Source: Caproicibacter fermentans
Lineage (GTDB): Bacteria > Bacillota > Clostridia > Oscillospirales > Acutalibacteraceae
Length of the DNA: 64,000 nt
NCBI RefSeq assembly: GCF_009746625.1
Contig: NZ_VWXL01000053.1
Coordinates: 112,072 to 176,071 of the forward strand
Reading direction: 5' to 3'
A program made the translations under genes and the position numbers. This document shows positions 1 to 8,847 of this stretch, one piece after another. Position 1 is the first letter of the stretch. Every line of letters starts with the position of its first letter. The notes beneath the pieces were generated by a model. That model made no database searches, was not told the DNA's origin, and saw nothing but the letters and a program-made list of their open reading frames with translations.

Positions 1-30
1 TCTTTCTTTACACCTGCATTTCTGAACGGC

Positions 31-1725
31 TCACATGCTTTCGGGAGCCGTGATTTTAAACATGGAAAGCACATTGCGAAGGACCGTCATGGTTGCGCGG
101 CACAAGAAAAGCCGCGCCGCGGTTAAAGGCTCCTCTTCGCCCTTGACTCTGCGCATGTTGTAAAATTTATGGAACAATGTCGCAAGCTCGATGACATACC
201 GCGTGATCCGCGCCGGATCGTAATTCTGCGCCGCGGCGACGATTTCGGAAGTAAACGAAGCAATATGGCGGATCAGCTCGATTTCTTCGGGCGAATTCAG
301 CAGAGCCAGCTCCTCGTCCGTGCAGTCGCGCGGAAAGATTCCTTCCGCCGCCAGATTTTTCAGGATGCTGCAGATTCTCGCGTGCGCGTACTGGACGTAA
401 TAAACCGGGTTCTGGGAATCCTGCTGTACGGCGAGGTCCAGATCGAATTCCATCTGGGAGGTGGCTTCGCGCAGGTTGAAGTAGAAACGCGCCGCGTCCA
501 CGGGAACCTCGTCCAGAAGATCGGCAAGCCCGATTGCCTTGCCGGTGCGCTTGCTCATACGGACGACTTCGCCGCCGCGCACCAGCCGGACCAGTTGGAT
601 CAGAACGACGTCCAGTTTGCCGCCGTCCAGCCCGACGGCGTCCATCGCGCCTTTCATCCGCGCGACGTGGCCGTGGTGGTCCGCGCCCCATACGTCGATG
701 CAGCGGTCAAAGCCCCGTTTTGAGAATTTGTTGCGGTGATAGGCGATGTCCGCCGCAAAATAAGTCGGGTTTCCGTTCTGGCGGATCAGGACCTCGTCCT
801 TTTCTGCGCCGAGCGCCGTCGCGCGGTACCACAGCGCGCCGTCCTTTTCATAGGTCATGCCGCGGTTTTTCAGAAGATCGATTGTCTCCTGCAGCTCACC
901 GTCTTCGTGAATCGTGCTTTCGCGGAACCAGACGTCGTAACGAATGCGGTATTTTTCCAGGTCTGTTTTCATCTTGCCGATATTTTTCGGAAGGGCGAAA
1001 TCGACCAGTGCCCGGCGGCGTTCAGCGGAATCCGCCTTGACAAAGCGGTCGCCGTTTTCGCCGGCGAACTCTTTTGCGCGCTCGCGGATATCGTCCCCCT
1101 GGTAGCCGTCTTCCGGAAACTCCACGGTTTCTTCCCCCAGATAAATCTGAAGATAGCGCGCTTCCAGCGAAGCCCCGAATTTTTCAATCTGGTTTCCGGC
1201 GTCGTTTACATAGAACTCCCGGGTGACGTCGTATCCGGCGGCGTCCAGAACGGAGGCGAGGCAGTCGCCCAGCGCTCCGCCGCGGGCGTTGCCCATGTGC
1301 ATCGGTCCGGTGGGGTTGGCGGAAACAAATTCCACCATGATTCTTTCCTTTTGACCGAAATCGCTGCGGCCGTAGCCGTCGCCGAGGGCGATTACGTCTT
1401 TTAAAACATCGGAGTAAAATTGACTTTTAAAAAAGAAATTCAGAAAGCCGGGTCCGGCAATTTCCGAACGGTCGAAATAGGTGCCGGAAAGGTCGATATG
1501 GTCCGCGATGGCCTGAGCAATTTTACGCGGGGGGAAGCGAAAGCTTTTCGCGCCGACCATGGCGGCGTTGGTTGCCCAGTCCCCATGCGTGCGGTCCGCG
1601 GGGATTTCAACGGTAAATTCGGGCAGGGGAGCTTTGGGCAGGGTCCCGCTCTCCATCGCCTTCTGCATGGCCTCGCGGATGGCGCCCCTCAGTTGTTCAG
1701 TTGCCTGCAGCGCTAATTTCGACAT
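31..1725 (-). CDS. argS: arginine--tRNA ligase
   Basis: Class I aminoacyl-tRNA synthetase that charges tRNA-Arg in the cytoplasm. 564 residues, a normal length. Visible in order: N-terminal Add1-type domain, HIGH-type motif in the form PTGPMHMGNARGG, KMSKS-type motif VRMSKRTGK, and a C-terminal anticodon-binding region ending in the usual motif-poor helices. The frame is open 35 codons further upstream, but that stretch is low-quality and overlaps ywiB. The ATG at 1725 starts the conserved MSKLALQ sequence, so I chose it. It overlaps the 3' end of the DUF1934 gene by 29 bp, suggesting translational coupling; ywiB-argS is a known Firmicute order. Confidence 0.96.
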   Translation of the reverse strand: MSKLALQATEQLRGAIREAMQKAMESGTLPKAPLPEFTVEIPADRTHGDWATNAAMVGAKSFRFPPRKIAQAIADHIDLSGTYFDRSEIAGPGFLNFFFKSQFYSDVLKDVIALGDGYGRSDFGQKERIMVEFVSANPTGPMHMGNARGGALGDCLASVLDAAGYDVTREFYVNDAGNQIEKFGASLEARYLQIYLGEETVEFPEDGYQGDDIRERAKEFAGENGDRFVKADSAERRRALVDFALPKNIGKMKTDLEKYRIRYDVWFRESTIHEDGELQETIDLLKNRGMTYEKDGALWYRATALGAEKDEVLIRQNGNPTYFAADIAYHRNKFSKRGFDRCIDVWGADHHGHVARMKGAMDAVGLDGGKLDVVLIQLVRLVRGGEVVRMSKRTGKAIGLADLLDEVPVDAARFYFNLREATSQMEFDLDLAVQQDSQNPVYYVQYAHARICSILKNLAAEGIFPRDCTDEELALLNSPEEIELIRHIASFTSEIVAAAQNYDPARITRYVIELATLFHKFYNMRRVKGEEEPLTAARLFLCRATMTVLRNVLSMFKITAPESM

Positions 1726-2158
1726 CCTTGTTGTTTGCCTCCTTGATGGTGATGAAAATCTCGTTCTGGCTGGAGAGGCTGGAGTTGATGTCCAGCGTGT
1801 AGCTGACTTCCAGTTTTCCGCCCAGATCATTGAGTTCGGACTGAACCCGGCTGGTAAAAACGCCGATCATCATGTTGCCGAACTCGGTGTCGTACTGGCA
1901 AAGGTGGCGCTTGCCGCGTTCCAGAATCAGGCGGGTGCTGTCTTCACCGCCGCGCATCAGCGTCACCTTGTTTCCTCCGTCTACTTTCAGGATGGACGTT
2001 CTCGTTGTGTTTTTATCCTCGGATGTGTATTCCTTATACACGATATAACGGCTGTCGCCTCGTCGGACATAGGAACCGAACGTGGTCAGTTCCACTTCTC
2101 CGGTCTCGTCGTCGACTCTCTGGCGTCCTTTGATCGATATCAAATAGTTTTCCTGCAT
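1697..2158 (-). CDS. DUF1934 (YwiB-like) beta-barrel protein
   Basis: 153 residues, matching the calycin-like YwiB/DUF1934 family by recall: an N-terminal strand with ISIKGRQ, then E-L-T-T-F-G, Y-K-E-Y, and a typical ending DINSSLSSQNEIFITIKE. No enzymatic role is established for the family. Its fixed position just before argS in Firmicutes, and the 29-bp overlap here, suggest one transcript. The function is unknown. Confidence 0.85.
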   Translation of the reverse strand: MQENYLISIKGRQRVDDETGEVELTTFGSYVRRGDSRYIVYKEYTSEDKNTTRTSILKVDGGNKVTLMRGGEDSTRLILERGKRHLCQYDTEFGNMMIGVFTSRVQSELNDLGGKLEVSYTLDINSSLSSQNEIFITIKEANNKDVEISAAGN

Positions 2159-2224
2159 TCTATACTCCTATAGATAAGTAATTGGTGATTCCGTTCCCGC
2201 CCGTTTCGTTCCATGAGGAACGGT

Positions 2225-3292
2225 TTAGGCTTTTTCCAGAGCCAGTTCGATCAGCCGGTCGAGAAGTCCGCCGTAGGAGAGACCGGAGGCCTCCCAAAGC
2301 TTCGGATACATGCTGATTGGGGTGAAGCCGGGGATCGTGTTCAATTCGTTGAGCAGAATCTCCGTCTTGCCCCGCACAAAGAAATCCACTCGGGCAAACC
2401 CGCGGCAGCCCAGAGTACGGTAGGCTCTGACGGCGATTGCGCGCAGTTCCTGAGTCACTTCGTCGGAAAGGCGCGCCGGGATATACAGCCTCGATTTTCC
2501 GGATTTGTATTTGTCGTCATAATCATAGAAAGCGGCGGAAGCGGCAATCTCGCCGATCAGCGCGGCGGCCTCCGGCTCTTCGTTGCCCAGTACCGCGCAT
2601 TCCACTTCCTGCCCGGATACGGCTTCCTCCACCAGAATTTTTTCACCTTCCGTCGCAGCCAGTCTGACTGCGGCGTCCAGTTCCTCTTCGCTGTTTACGC
2701 GGCTGACTCCGACGGAGGACCCGGAACCCGCGGGTTTTACAAAAACCGGGTAACCGAGCCTCGCGCCGATTTTAATGCGAACTTTATCAGGGTTCTTTAA
2801 ATATCTGGAATAATAGAACCATAGGTACTGTGCCTGTTTGATGCCGACGCCGGCTAAAAGCGTGTGGGTGACCGCCTTATCCATGCACACGGCGGAGCTG
2901 AGGGTTCCGCAGCCGACAAACGGAAGTCCGGAAAGCTGCAGAAGGCCCTGGACGGTTCCGTCCTCTCCGTTTCTGCCGTGCAGAACGGGGAACACACAGT
3001 CGACTTTCAGAATTTCGGTTCGGTCCGGCCCGCACACGGCGAAACCGGCAGCTCCCCGGTCCGGGGTCAGGTAAGCGGGACGCTTTTGTTCGCTTTGTTC
3101 CCATTTTCCGTCGGGAATGGAATCCAGCGGTCCCTCATAAAGATACCACCGCCCGTCCTTGGTAATTCCGATACGGTAGATTTCGTATTTCTCCTTGGAA
3201 AGATTGCTGATCACAGAATACGCGGAAACGCGGGAAACCTCGTGTTCAGAAGAACAGCCGCCAAACAGGACGGCAATTTTTTTACGGTTCAT
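2225..3292 (-). CDS. ddl: D-alanine--D-alanine ligase
   Basis: ATP-grasp enzyme that makes D-Ala-D-Ala for peptidoglycan precursors. 355 residues, typical for the clostridial form. Visible: N-terminal KIAVLFGGCSSEHEVS, the ATP-grasp glycine loop GSGSSVGVS, the active-site loop YDYDDKY...YIPA, and the metal-binding C-terminal segment around LNELNTIPGFT. The frame extends about 69 codons upstream with no family similarity. The ATG at 3292 has a good ribosome-binding site (GGAGG about 10 nt upstream) and begins the conserved MNRKKIAVLFGG, so I take it as the start. The substrate loop looks like Ddl rather than VanA-type, but this is not decisive. Confidence 0.95.
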   Translation of the reverse strand: MNRKKIAVLFGGCSSEHEVSRVSAYSVISNLSKEKYEIYRIGITKDGRWYLYEGPLDSIPDGKWEQSEQKRPAYLTPDRGAAGFAVCGPDRTEILKVDCVFPVLHGRNGEDGTVQGLLQLSGLPFVGCGTLSSAVCMDKAVTHTLLAGVGIKQAQYLWFYYSRYLKNPDKVRIKIGARLGYPVFVKPAGSGSSVGVSRVNSEEELDAAVRLAATEGEKILVEEAVSGQEVECAVLGNEEPEAAALIGEIAASAAFYDYDDKYKSGKSRLYIPARLSDEVTQELRAIAVRAYRTLGCRGFARVDFFVRGKTEILLNELNTIPGFTPISMYPKLWEASGLSYGGLLDRLIELALEKA

Positions 3293-3467
3293 TCCTTCAT
3301 CCTCCATTGCAGCACCTGCTTTGCAATTCCGCAAACAGTCCTGCAGAGCAGCATTTTTAAAAAAGCAGGCTTTGTGCAAACAGAATTCTACAAATATATA
3401 TGATAGCACAACGCCGCCGCGCACGCAATCGCTTATTTCCGGAAATACGGACCTTATAAATTGTATG

Positions 3468-3496
3468 GTGACAAAAAAATGTTTATGTAGTATAAT
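3468..3496 (+). promoter_or_regulatory. sigma-A promoter in the 3293-3599 gap
   Basis: GTGACA at 3468-3473, 17-bp spacer, TATAAT at 3491-3496, reading towards the hypothetical gene at 3600. A second TATAAT lies at 3501-3506. The rest of the 307-bp ddl-upstream gap is AT-rich with no gene I can support. Confidence 0.6.
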
Positions 3497-3599
3497 CAAG
3501 TATAATTACTGTCTGTAAGCAAAAAATTGAACGGAAATGGAACGGAAAGTTTAGATAAAAAGTTAGGTTAAAGTTGAGATTCGGGAGTGAACGAACCAT

Positions 3600-4391
3600 A
3601 TGGATCAAAAAGTATTTGAAATGGTGACGGGCAGTGTTGAAACGGCCCTGAACGGCCAGGGGTTCCGCAGAACGGAAGGCGAAGTAAAAAAGGAAGAAGG
3701 GCGCGAGGTCCTGTTCCTCGGGGAAGGAGCCGCCTACAGCGTTCTGTATCAGGAGAACGGCAAGCGCTTTACGCTGCGTACCTGCGACATGGACGGCGAG
3801 GAGCCGAACGGCCAGTGGAAAACCCTTTCCATGTGGCTTTACGACCCGGATACTGACACGCCGGCTCAGGCACAGAGTATTGTGGAGGATTTTACGGAAA
3901 CCCTCACCGGCCCAAAGCAGACGGCGGCGGTTAAAGCGAGAAAAAAACGCAAAAAGGACGACGACAATAACGTCGATCCGCTGTTCTTTTTCAATCGGTT
4001 TCTCGGGCTGTTTCCCGAACTGAAGGATGAGCTGAATGAAGAAAAAGCCGTTTACGGCGACGTCCGGTCGGTTACGTTTGCAAGGGAACGGCTTCTTCCG
4101 AAGATCAACGCCCTGGTGAACAACCCGGCGGAAAAAGACCGCATTGCGCGCTGCTGCCAGCTCTTGAACGACCTCTATATCGCGGGCGATATGGACGTGA
4201 GGTCCATCATCACGATTGTCGTCCTCAATGGGATCGAAGGGGAAAGGGCCGTTGAGGGCGTTCGTGCCCAGATGAACGAGGATCTGCTGAAAAGCTACAA
4301 ATCCGCCCTGAAGATGAAGGGCAAAAAAGTAAAGCCGGAAAAGAAAAAGAAGCCGAAAAAATTCACGGCGGATTCCTTGCTCAACCGCTGA
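3600..4391 (+). CDS. conserved hypothetical protein
   Basis: 263 residues, not recognised. The N-terminal half (1-100) is a mixed alpha/beta domain with several aromatic strands (AAYSVLYQENGKRFTLRTCDM). A lysine/aspartate-rich linker (KARKKRKKDDDNN) follows, then a helical domain (about 125-230) containing FFFNRFLGLFPELKDEL, and finally a strongly basic Lys-Pro tail. No signal peptide or membrane segment, so probably cytoplasmic; the basic tail may bind nucleic acid (inference). It has its own promoter upstream and precedes the rpmG-secE-nusG operon, which has a separate promoter. Confidence 0.75.
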   Translation: MDQKVFEMVTGSVETALNGQGFRRTEGEVKKEEGREVLFLGEGAAYSVLYQENGKRFTLRTCDMDGEEPNGQWKTLSMWLYDPDTDTPAQAQSIVEDFTETLTGPKQTAAVKARKKRKKDDDNNVDPLFFFNRFLGLFPELKDELNEEKAVYGDVRSVTFARERLLPKINALVNNPAEKDRIARCCQLLNDLYIAGDMDVRSIITIVVLNGIEGERAVEGVRAQMNEDLLKSYKSALKMKGKKVKPEKKKKPKKFTADSLLNR

Positions 4392-4524
4392 CGATTCCTA
4401 TGACTCCGAAACAAGGAAAGCACAGCCGTAAAGAAGGTTAACGTTTTGCGGCTGCGCGCCTTTTTCAGAATCGGTCCAAAATGGGAAAATGTGTAAAAAA
4501 TATAAAATGATTACTAAAAAAAAC

Positions 4525-4553
4525 TTGACAGAAAAAAACGATTGTGCTATGAT
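4525..4553 (+). promoter_or_regulatory. promoter of rpmG-secE-nusG operon
   Basis: Consensus-quality sigma-A promoter: TTGACA (4525-4530), 17-bp spacer, TATGAT (4548-4553), about 110 nt before the rpmG start. Confidence 0.8.
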
Positions 4554-4662
4554 GTCTATACCTCGATAAAGGGGTTATTTTTTTGTGCCCGTTTATTTTG
4601 AGGGAGGCCGAAGCTTCTTTCAGGGGCTTAAAAATTTTTTCCGTACAGCGGGAGGTGCCGTC

Positions 4663-4812
4663 ATGAGAACCAAGGTAACATTAGCCTGCACAGAATGCAA
4701 ACAGCGCAACTATGACACGATGAAGAACAAAAAGAATGATCCGGACAGGCTTGAGATGACCAAGTACTGCAGGTTCTGCAGGAAACATACGCTTCACAGA
4801 GAAACGAAGTAA
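4663..4812 (+). CDS. rpmG: 50S ribosomal protein L33, zinc-binding form
   Basis: 49-residue L33 of the large ribosomal subunit. The pattern CTEC...YCRFC keeps all four zinc-binding cysteines, so this is the C+ (zinc) form. The frame is open upstream to 4585, but the ATG at 4663 follows GGAGGTG at the right distance and starts with the family sequence [12 protein letters not shown]. It is the first gene of the rpmG-secE-nusG unit; secE follows after 25 bp. Confidence 0.95.
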   Translation: MRTKVTLACTECKQRNYDTMKNKKNDPDRLEMTKYCRFCRKHTLHRETK

Positions 4813-4837
4813 TCCGGACGGAGGGACAAAAGAAATT

Positions 4838-5074
4838 ATGGCCGATAAAAGTGGAAAGAAAGAAAACTTCTTTACCAAAGCTGGCAAAAGTATTTCTAAA
4901 TTCTTTCGCGAAACCAAAAGCGAAGCCAAGAAAATGGTCTGGCCCACCCCGCGGTCGGTATTCAAAAACACCGGCGTCGTTCTGGCGACCATTATCGTAA
5001 TCGGATTGTTTGTTTTCGGACTGGACACGCTGCTGGTCAACCTGCTCGGGCTGATTATGAACGTCGCAAAATAA
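4838..5074 (+). CDS. secE: preprotein translocase subunit SecE
   Basis: 78-residue single-span SecE, part of the SecYEG channel. The amphipathic segment FFRETKSEAKKMVWPTP is the SecE hallmark (VxWPxxxE type). It is followed by one transmembrane helix, about residues 45-68. Preceded by a GGAGGG site, with nusG following after 23 bp. Confidence 0.95.
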   Translation: MADKSGKKENFFTKAGKSISKFFRETKSEAKKMVWPTPRSVFKNTGVVLATIIVIGLFVFGLDTLLVNLLGLIMNVAK

Positions 5075-5097
5075 TCTGAAGAAGCGGAGGGTTTTCT

Positions 5098-5619
5098 TTG
5101 CCAGAGGAAGCAAGATGGTATGTGGTCCACACCTATTCCGGCTATGAAAACAAGGTAGCCTCCAATCTTGAAAAAACGGTGGAAAACCGCCAGCTTCACG
5201 ACCTGATCCAGCAGATTCTGGTTCCGACCGAAACCGTCACCGAAATCAAAGATGACAAAAAACGCGATGTGGAGCGGAAGATCTTCCCCGGCTATGTCCT
5301 TGTAAAAATGATTTTAACCGACGAGTCCTGGTATGTGGTGCGGAATATCCGCGGCTGCACCGGATTCGTAGGCCCATCCTCAAAACCGATTCCCTTAACG
5401 GATGAGGAAGTGGCAAGGCTTGGCGTTGAGAAAAGAGAGATTGAGGTTTCCTACGATGTCGGCGATTCGGTCCAGATTATCGACGGCCCGCTGGAAGGGT
5501 TTGTCGGTGTTGTGGAAGAAGTCGACAAGGAAAAGAACCGGGTTCACGTTACGGTGTCCATGTTTGGGCGCGAAACGCCGGTTGAGCTTGAGCTGAACCA
5601 GGCTCAGGCGATGGAATGA
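5098..5619 (+). CDS. nusG: transcription termination/antitermination protein NusG
   Basis: 173 residues. The NGN domain (WYVVHTYSGYENKV, then the FPGYVLVKM strand) binds RNA polymerase, and a C-terminal KOW domain follows (DGPLEGFVGVVEEVDKEKNRV). It acts in the cytoplasm on elongating polymerase. Starts at a TTG codon after CGGAGGG with good spacing; no better in-frame ATG exists. Confidence 0.95.
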   Translation: MPEEARWYVVHTYSGYENKVASNLEKTVENRQLHDLIQQILVPTETVTEIKDDKKRDVERKIFPGYVLVKMILTDESWYVVRNIRGCTGFVGPSSKPIPLTDEEVARLGVEKREIEVSYDVGDSVQIIDGPLEGFVGVVEEVDKEKNRVHVTVSMFGRETPVELELNQAQAME

Positions 5620-5681
5620 TTTTATTTTTCGGTAATACGGCGGATTCCCCGCCTGTTATGAGGGGCATCACCCCTGTGGGA

Positions 5682-5700
5682 GGAACGGCGCAGCCGTTCC
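5682..5700 (+). promoter_or_regulatory. hairpin in the nusG-rplK spacer
   Basis: GGAACGGC-gca-GCCGTTCC, a perfect 8-bp stem 33 nt before rplK, with a GGGG/CCCC mini-hairpin just upstream. No T-tract, so not an intrinsic terminator. It may be an RNA-processing or ribosomal-protein binding element (inference). Confidence 0.4.
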
Positions 5701-5733
5701 GCCATCAACCACGAATTTTGGAGGTGCAGTAAA

Positions 5734-6159
5734 ATGGCTCAGAAGGTTACGGGCTTTATTAAGCTCCAGATACCTGCCGGCAAAGCTACGCCGGCGCCGC
5801 CGGTAGGACCTGCGCTTGGTCAGCACGGCGTTAACATTATGGCGTTTACAAAAGAATTCAACGAGCGCACAAAAGGCGAAGCGGGAATGATCATCCCGGT
5901 TGTCATCACGGTATACGCCGACCGCTCGTTTACGTTTATCACCAAGACGCCGCCCGCCGCGGTCCTGATCAAAAAGGCATGCGGAATCGAAACGGCTTCC
6001 GGTCAGCCGAACAAAACCAAGGTGGCTAAAATTACCCGTGAGCAGATCCGTAAGATCGCCGAGACCAAGATGCCCGATCTGAACGCGTCTTCCATTGAAT
6101 CGGCCATGAGCATGGTCGCCGGAACCGCGCGCAGCATGGGTGTTGAAGTCGCGGACTGA
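5734..6159 (+). CDS. rplK: 50S ribosomal protein L11
   Basis: 141 residues, the standard length. Begins with the family sequence [23 protein letters not shown], which includes the proline-rich loop that contacts the GTPase-associated centre of 23S rRNA. The C-terminal RNA-binding domain ([15 protein letters not shown]) is complete. Strong GGAGG site; rplA follows. Confidence 0.97.
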   Translation: MAQKVTGFIKLQIPAGKATPAPPVGPALGQHGVNIMAFTKEFNERTKGEAGMIIPVVITVYADRSFTFITKTPPAAVLIKKACGIETASGQPNKTKVAKITREQIRKIAETKMPDLNASSIESAMSMVAGTARSMGVEVAD

Positions 6160-6221
6160 TCAAAGGCCCAGGTGGGAGGAAGTATGAATCCGATTTTACC
6201 ACTTCACAGGGAGGATAACCA

Positions 6222-6917
6222 ATGAAACACGGAAAAAAATACAACAACAGCGCAAAGCTGATTGACCGTTCCAGCCTTTATGACGCGAATGAGGCCCTTG
6301 ATCTTTGCGTAAAGACCGGCACGGCAAAATTTGACGAGAGCGTCGAAATTCACGTAAAGCTCGGCGTTGACAGCCGCCATGCGGACCAGCAGGTGCGCGG
6401 CGCCATCGTTCTTCCGAACGGAACCGGCAAAACCGTGCGCGTGCTCGCACTCTGCAAAGGCGATGCGGCGAAAGAAGCCGAAGCGGCCGGAGCTGAGTAC
6501 GTCGGAGCCGAGGAAATGGTTCAGAAGATTCAGAGCGAGAACTGGATGGATTTTGACGTCCTGATCACCACGCCCGACATGATGGGCCAGGTCGGGCGCT
6601 TGGGTAAAATTCTCGGTCCCCGCGGACTGATGCCGAACCCGAAGGCCGGAACCGTTACCCGCGAGATTGGAAAGGCAATTACCGAAGCGAAAGCCGGTAA
6701 GATCGAGTACCGGCTCGACAAGTCCAATATTATTCACTGCGTTATCGGCAAGGTTTCTTTCGGCAGCGAGAAGCTCCGCGAGAATTTCGACGCCCTGCTC
6801 GGCGCGATTGTCAAGGCGAAGCCGGCGGCCGCAAAGGGCCAGTATATTAAGTCCTGCGTTGTCGCGTCCACGATGGGCCCCGGCGTGAAAATTAACCCGA
6901 ACAAATTCGGCGTTTGA
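6222..6917 (+). CDS. rplA: 50S ribosomal protein L1
   Basis: 231 residues, the standard length. Complete two-domain L1 fold with the signature [15 protein letters not shown] and the ending [14 protein letters not shown]1 binds 23S rRNA in the L1 stalk. In many bacteria it also represses translation of its own rplK-rplA mRNA; the site is not verified here. Good AGGGAGG site before the ATG. Confidence 0.97.
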   Translation: MKHGKKYNNSAKLIDRSSLYDANEALDLCVKTGTAKFDESVEIHVKLGVDSRHADQQVRGAIVLPNGTGKTVRVLALCKGDAAKEAEAAGAEYVGAEEMVQKIQSENWMDFDVLITTPDMMGQVGRLGKILGPRGLMPNPKAGTVTREIGKAITEAKAGKIEYRLDKSNIIHCVIGKVSFGSEKLRENFDALLGAIVKAKPAAAKGQYIKSCVVASTMGPGVKINPNKFGV

Positions 6918-6923
6918 TTTTTA

Positions 6924-6952
6924 TTGACATTCACTGTTTTCTCTGTTATAAT
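6924..6952 (+). promoter_or_regulatory. rplJ-rplL promoter
   Basis: Perfect consensus sigma-A promoter: TTGACA (6924-6929), 17-bp spacer, TATAAT (6947-6952). It starts six bases after the rplA stop, so rplJL is transcribed independently of rplKA. Confidence 0.9.
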
Positions 6953-6959
6953 AATTGAA

Positions 6960-7125
6960 AACAATAGTTTTTTCTTTATTCAAAGACAGCAGGCGCTGTA
7001 TGCTTAATGGATTTTCCGGCCTGCCGAGAATAAGGTTCGATATGCATTTGTGTGTTGAAGGCCTTTTCTGCGGCAGCGGGAAAGGCCTTTTACGTTGCGT
7101 GTTGATCTGAAACAACGGAGGTGAA
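6960..7125 (+). promoter_or_regulatory. ribosomal protein L10 leader with attenuator-like hairpin
   Basis: About 170-nt untranslated leader between the promoter and rplJ. It contains an imperfect stem region (GCAGGCGCTG...CGGCCTGCC) and a terminator-like hairpin AAGGCC...GGCCTT at 7058-7089 followed by TTTT. This is the expected place for the L10(L12)4-binding leader that autoregulates rplJL in Firmicutes. The match to the L10-leader family is by position and general shape, not by a covariance search. Confidence 0.65.
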
Positions 7126-7130
7126 TCTAT

Positions 7131-7667
7131 TTGCCAAGTGAAAAGATTTTGGAAGGGAAAAAGCAGGCTGTCTCCCAGCTTTCCGAAAGCCTGAAAGCAG
7201 CCCATACGGGCGTTATCGTAAACTATAAAGGGATCACGGTGGAAGCCGACACCAAGCTTCGCAGGGAACTGCGTGAAGCAGGCTGCCAGTACAAGGTCGT
7301 CAAGAATACTCTTCTGCGTCTGGCGCTGCAGGAATCCGGCATTTCCGGTCTTGACGGTGTTCTGGAAGGGACAACCGCGATTGCCGTCCATTCGGAAGAT
7401 TATGTCGCGCCGGCCAAGATCCTTGCGGGCTACGCCGATAAGAGCGACACTTTTAAAATCAAGGCCGGTTTTATTGACGGGAAGGTCGCGACCGCGGACG
7501 AAATCAAAACTCTCGCGTCCCTGCCCTCGAAAGAGGAACTGGTCGCTCAGGCTCTTCGCGGCTTGAACGCGCCGATTACCGGTTTGGTCACCGTTCTCAA
7601 CGGTACGATCAAGGGACTGGTGGTTGCTCTGAACGCAATCGCCGAAAAACAACAGGCATCCGCTTAA
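7131..7667 (+). CDS. rplJ: 50S ribosomal protein L10
   Basis: 178 residues. N-terminal RNA-binding domain with VNYKGITVEADTKLRRELREAG and YKVVKNTLLRLAL, then the C-terminal helix that carries L7/L12 dimers. It starts at a TTG codon after GGAGGTG; the MPSEKILEGKK start aligns with the family. rplL follows after 31 bp. Confidence 0.96.
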   Translation: MPSEKILEGKKQAVSQLSESLKAAHTGVIVNYKGITVEADTKLRRELREAGCQYKVVKNTLLRLALQESGISGLDGVLEGTTAIAVHSEDYVAPAKILAGYADKSDTFKIKAGFIDGKVATADEIKTLASLPSKEELVAQALRGLNAPITGLVTVLNGTIKGLVVALNAIAEKQQASA

Positions 7668-7698
7668 AAAAATATATTAATTTGGAGGTTTCTATCTT

Positions 7699-8073
7699 AT
7701 GTCTGATAAAGTTGCAAAGCTGATTGAAGATGTAAAATCCCTTACGGTTCTTGAGCTCTCCGAGCTCGTCAAAGCTCTTGAAGAAGAATTCGGCGTATCC
7801 GCCGCCGCTCCGGTTGCTGTTGCCGCCGCTCCGGCTGCCGCCGCTGCCGCCGCAGAAGAGAAGACCGAATTTGATGTTATCCTGAAGTCCGCCGGTGCGC
7901 AGAAGATTCAGGTTATCAAGGCTGTTCGTGAGATTACGGGCCTTGGCCTGAAGGAAGCGAAAGAACTCGTTGACGGCGCTCCGAAAGCTGTCAAGGAAGG
8001 CGTTTCCAAAGACGACGCGGAAGCAATGAAGGAAAAACTTACAGGCGCAGGCGCAGAAGTAGAAGTAAAGTAA
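7699..8073 (+). CDS. rplL: 50S ribosomal protein L7/L12
   Basis: 124 residues. N-terminal dimerisation domain, an Ala/Pro-rich flexible hinge ([20 protein letters not shown]), and the C-terminal factor-binding domain with [16 protein letters not shown]. Recruits translation GTPases. Followed by a strong terminator; rpoB, which often follows rplL, is absent. Confidence 0.97.
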   Translation: MSDKVAKLIEDVKSLTVLELSELVKALEEEFGVSAAAPVAVAAAPAAAAAAAEEKTEFDVILKSAGAQKIQVIKAVREITGLGLKEAKELVDGAPKAVKEGVSKDDAEAMKEKLTGAGAEVEVK

Positions 8074-8121
8074 GTTTCGTTCATCTGTTGTTCTCCTGTA
8101 CCATAAAACGGGAAAAAAGAA

Positions 8122-8163
8122 CCGCCCCGGCAATCCTGTGGATTGTTTGGGGCGGCCTTTTTC
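8122..8163 (+). terminator. intrinsic terminator after rplL
   Basis: Stem CCGCCCC...CAATCC-tgt-GGATTG...GGGGCGG (8122-8155) followed by a T-tract. It closes the ribosomal-protein operon. Confidence 0.9.
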
Positions 8164-8291
8164 TGTTTGGTCTTGCAAAATAATAAAAGTTTTCGTACAA
8201 TGTTTTTAATCCTATTTTAATGATCCTCAAATTGTCCTTAAAGTCGTTCCTGTTACTCTAGAGATACAGAAACGAAGGAGGAACAAATCAA

Positions 8292-8840
8292 ATGGTTACT
8301 TTGGAGCAGGTTGAAAAATTGAAGGAACGGGCGAATGTAAGCTATGATGAGGCGAAGGCGGCGCTGGAAGCTACCGGCGGCGATCTTTTGGAAGCGCTGA
8401 TTTATCTGGAGAAGCAGGGCAAAGTGAAAACTCCCCGGGGAAATGGGTTTTACAGCAGCGCGGAAGAGATTCCGCGCGACAGCGAAAAACAGGCGCGGGG
8501 TGAATTCCGTGGAGCGGACAGGGGAGAGAGCTTTTCCGGGCTGCTGAAACGGATCGGCAGGTTTTGCCTCAAATTGATCCAAAAGGGAAACAGCAACACG
8601 TTTGAGGTTTTGAAGGGAAACGAGTGCAAGGCTTCCATTCCGGTAACGGTTCTTGTGCTGCTGCTTGTTTTCGCATTCTGGGTTTCGCTTCCGCTGATGA
8701 TAGTCGGTTTGTTCTTCGGTCTGCGCTATCGCTTTCAGGGGCCGGACCTTGGCAAGGATTCCGTCAATCACGCCATGGACAGTGTGGCGAACGCGACGGA
8801 CGATTTGAAAAAATCGATCTGCGAGGATAAAAAAAATTGA
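8292..8840 (+). CDS. DUF4342 (UBA-like) membrane protein
   Basis: 182 residues. N-terminal UBA-like DUF4342 segment (VTLEQVEKLKERANVSYDEAKAALEATGGDLLEALIYLEKQ, about residues 2-45), a polar linker, a basic amphipathic stretch, and a hydrophobic region (about 118-145) that is probably a hairpin or one long membrane span. The function of the family is unknown. Strong GGAGG site. It lies 7 bp before a response-regulator gene, so the three genes 8292-10999 probably form one operon, and this protein may serve the same envelope response (inference). Confidence 0.8.
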   Translation: MVTLEQVEKLKERANVSYDEAKAALEATGGDLLEALIYLEKQGKVKTPRGNGFYSSAEEIPRDSEKQARGEFRGADRGESFSGLLKRIGRFCLKLIQKGNSNTFEVLKGNECKASIPVTVLVLLLVFAFWVSLPLMIVGLFFGLRYRFQGPDLGKDSVNHAMDSVANATDDLKKSICEDKKN

Positions 8841-8847
8841 GTGCCGG

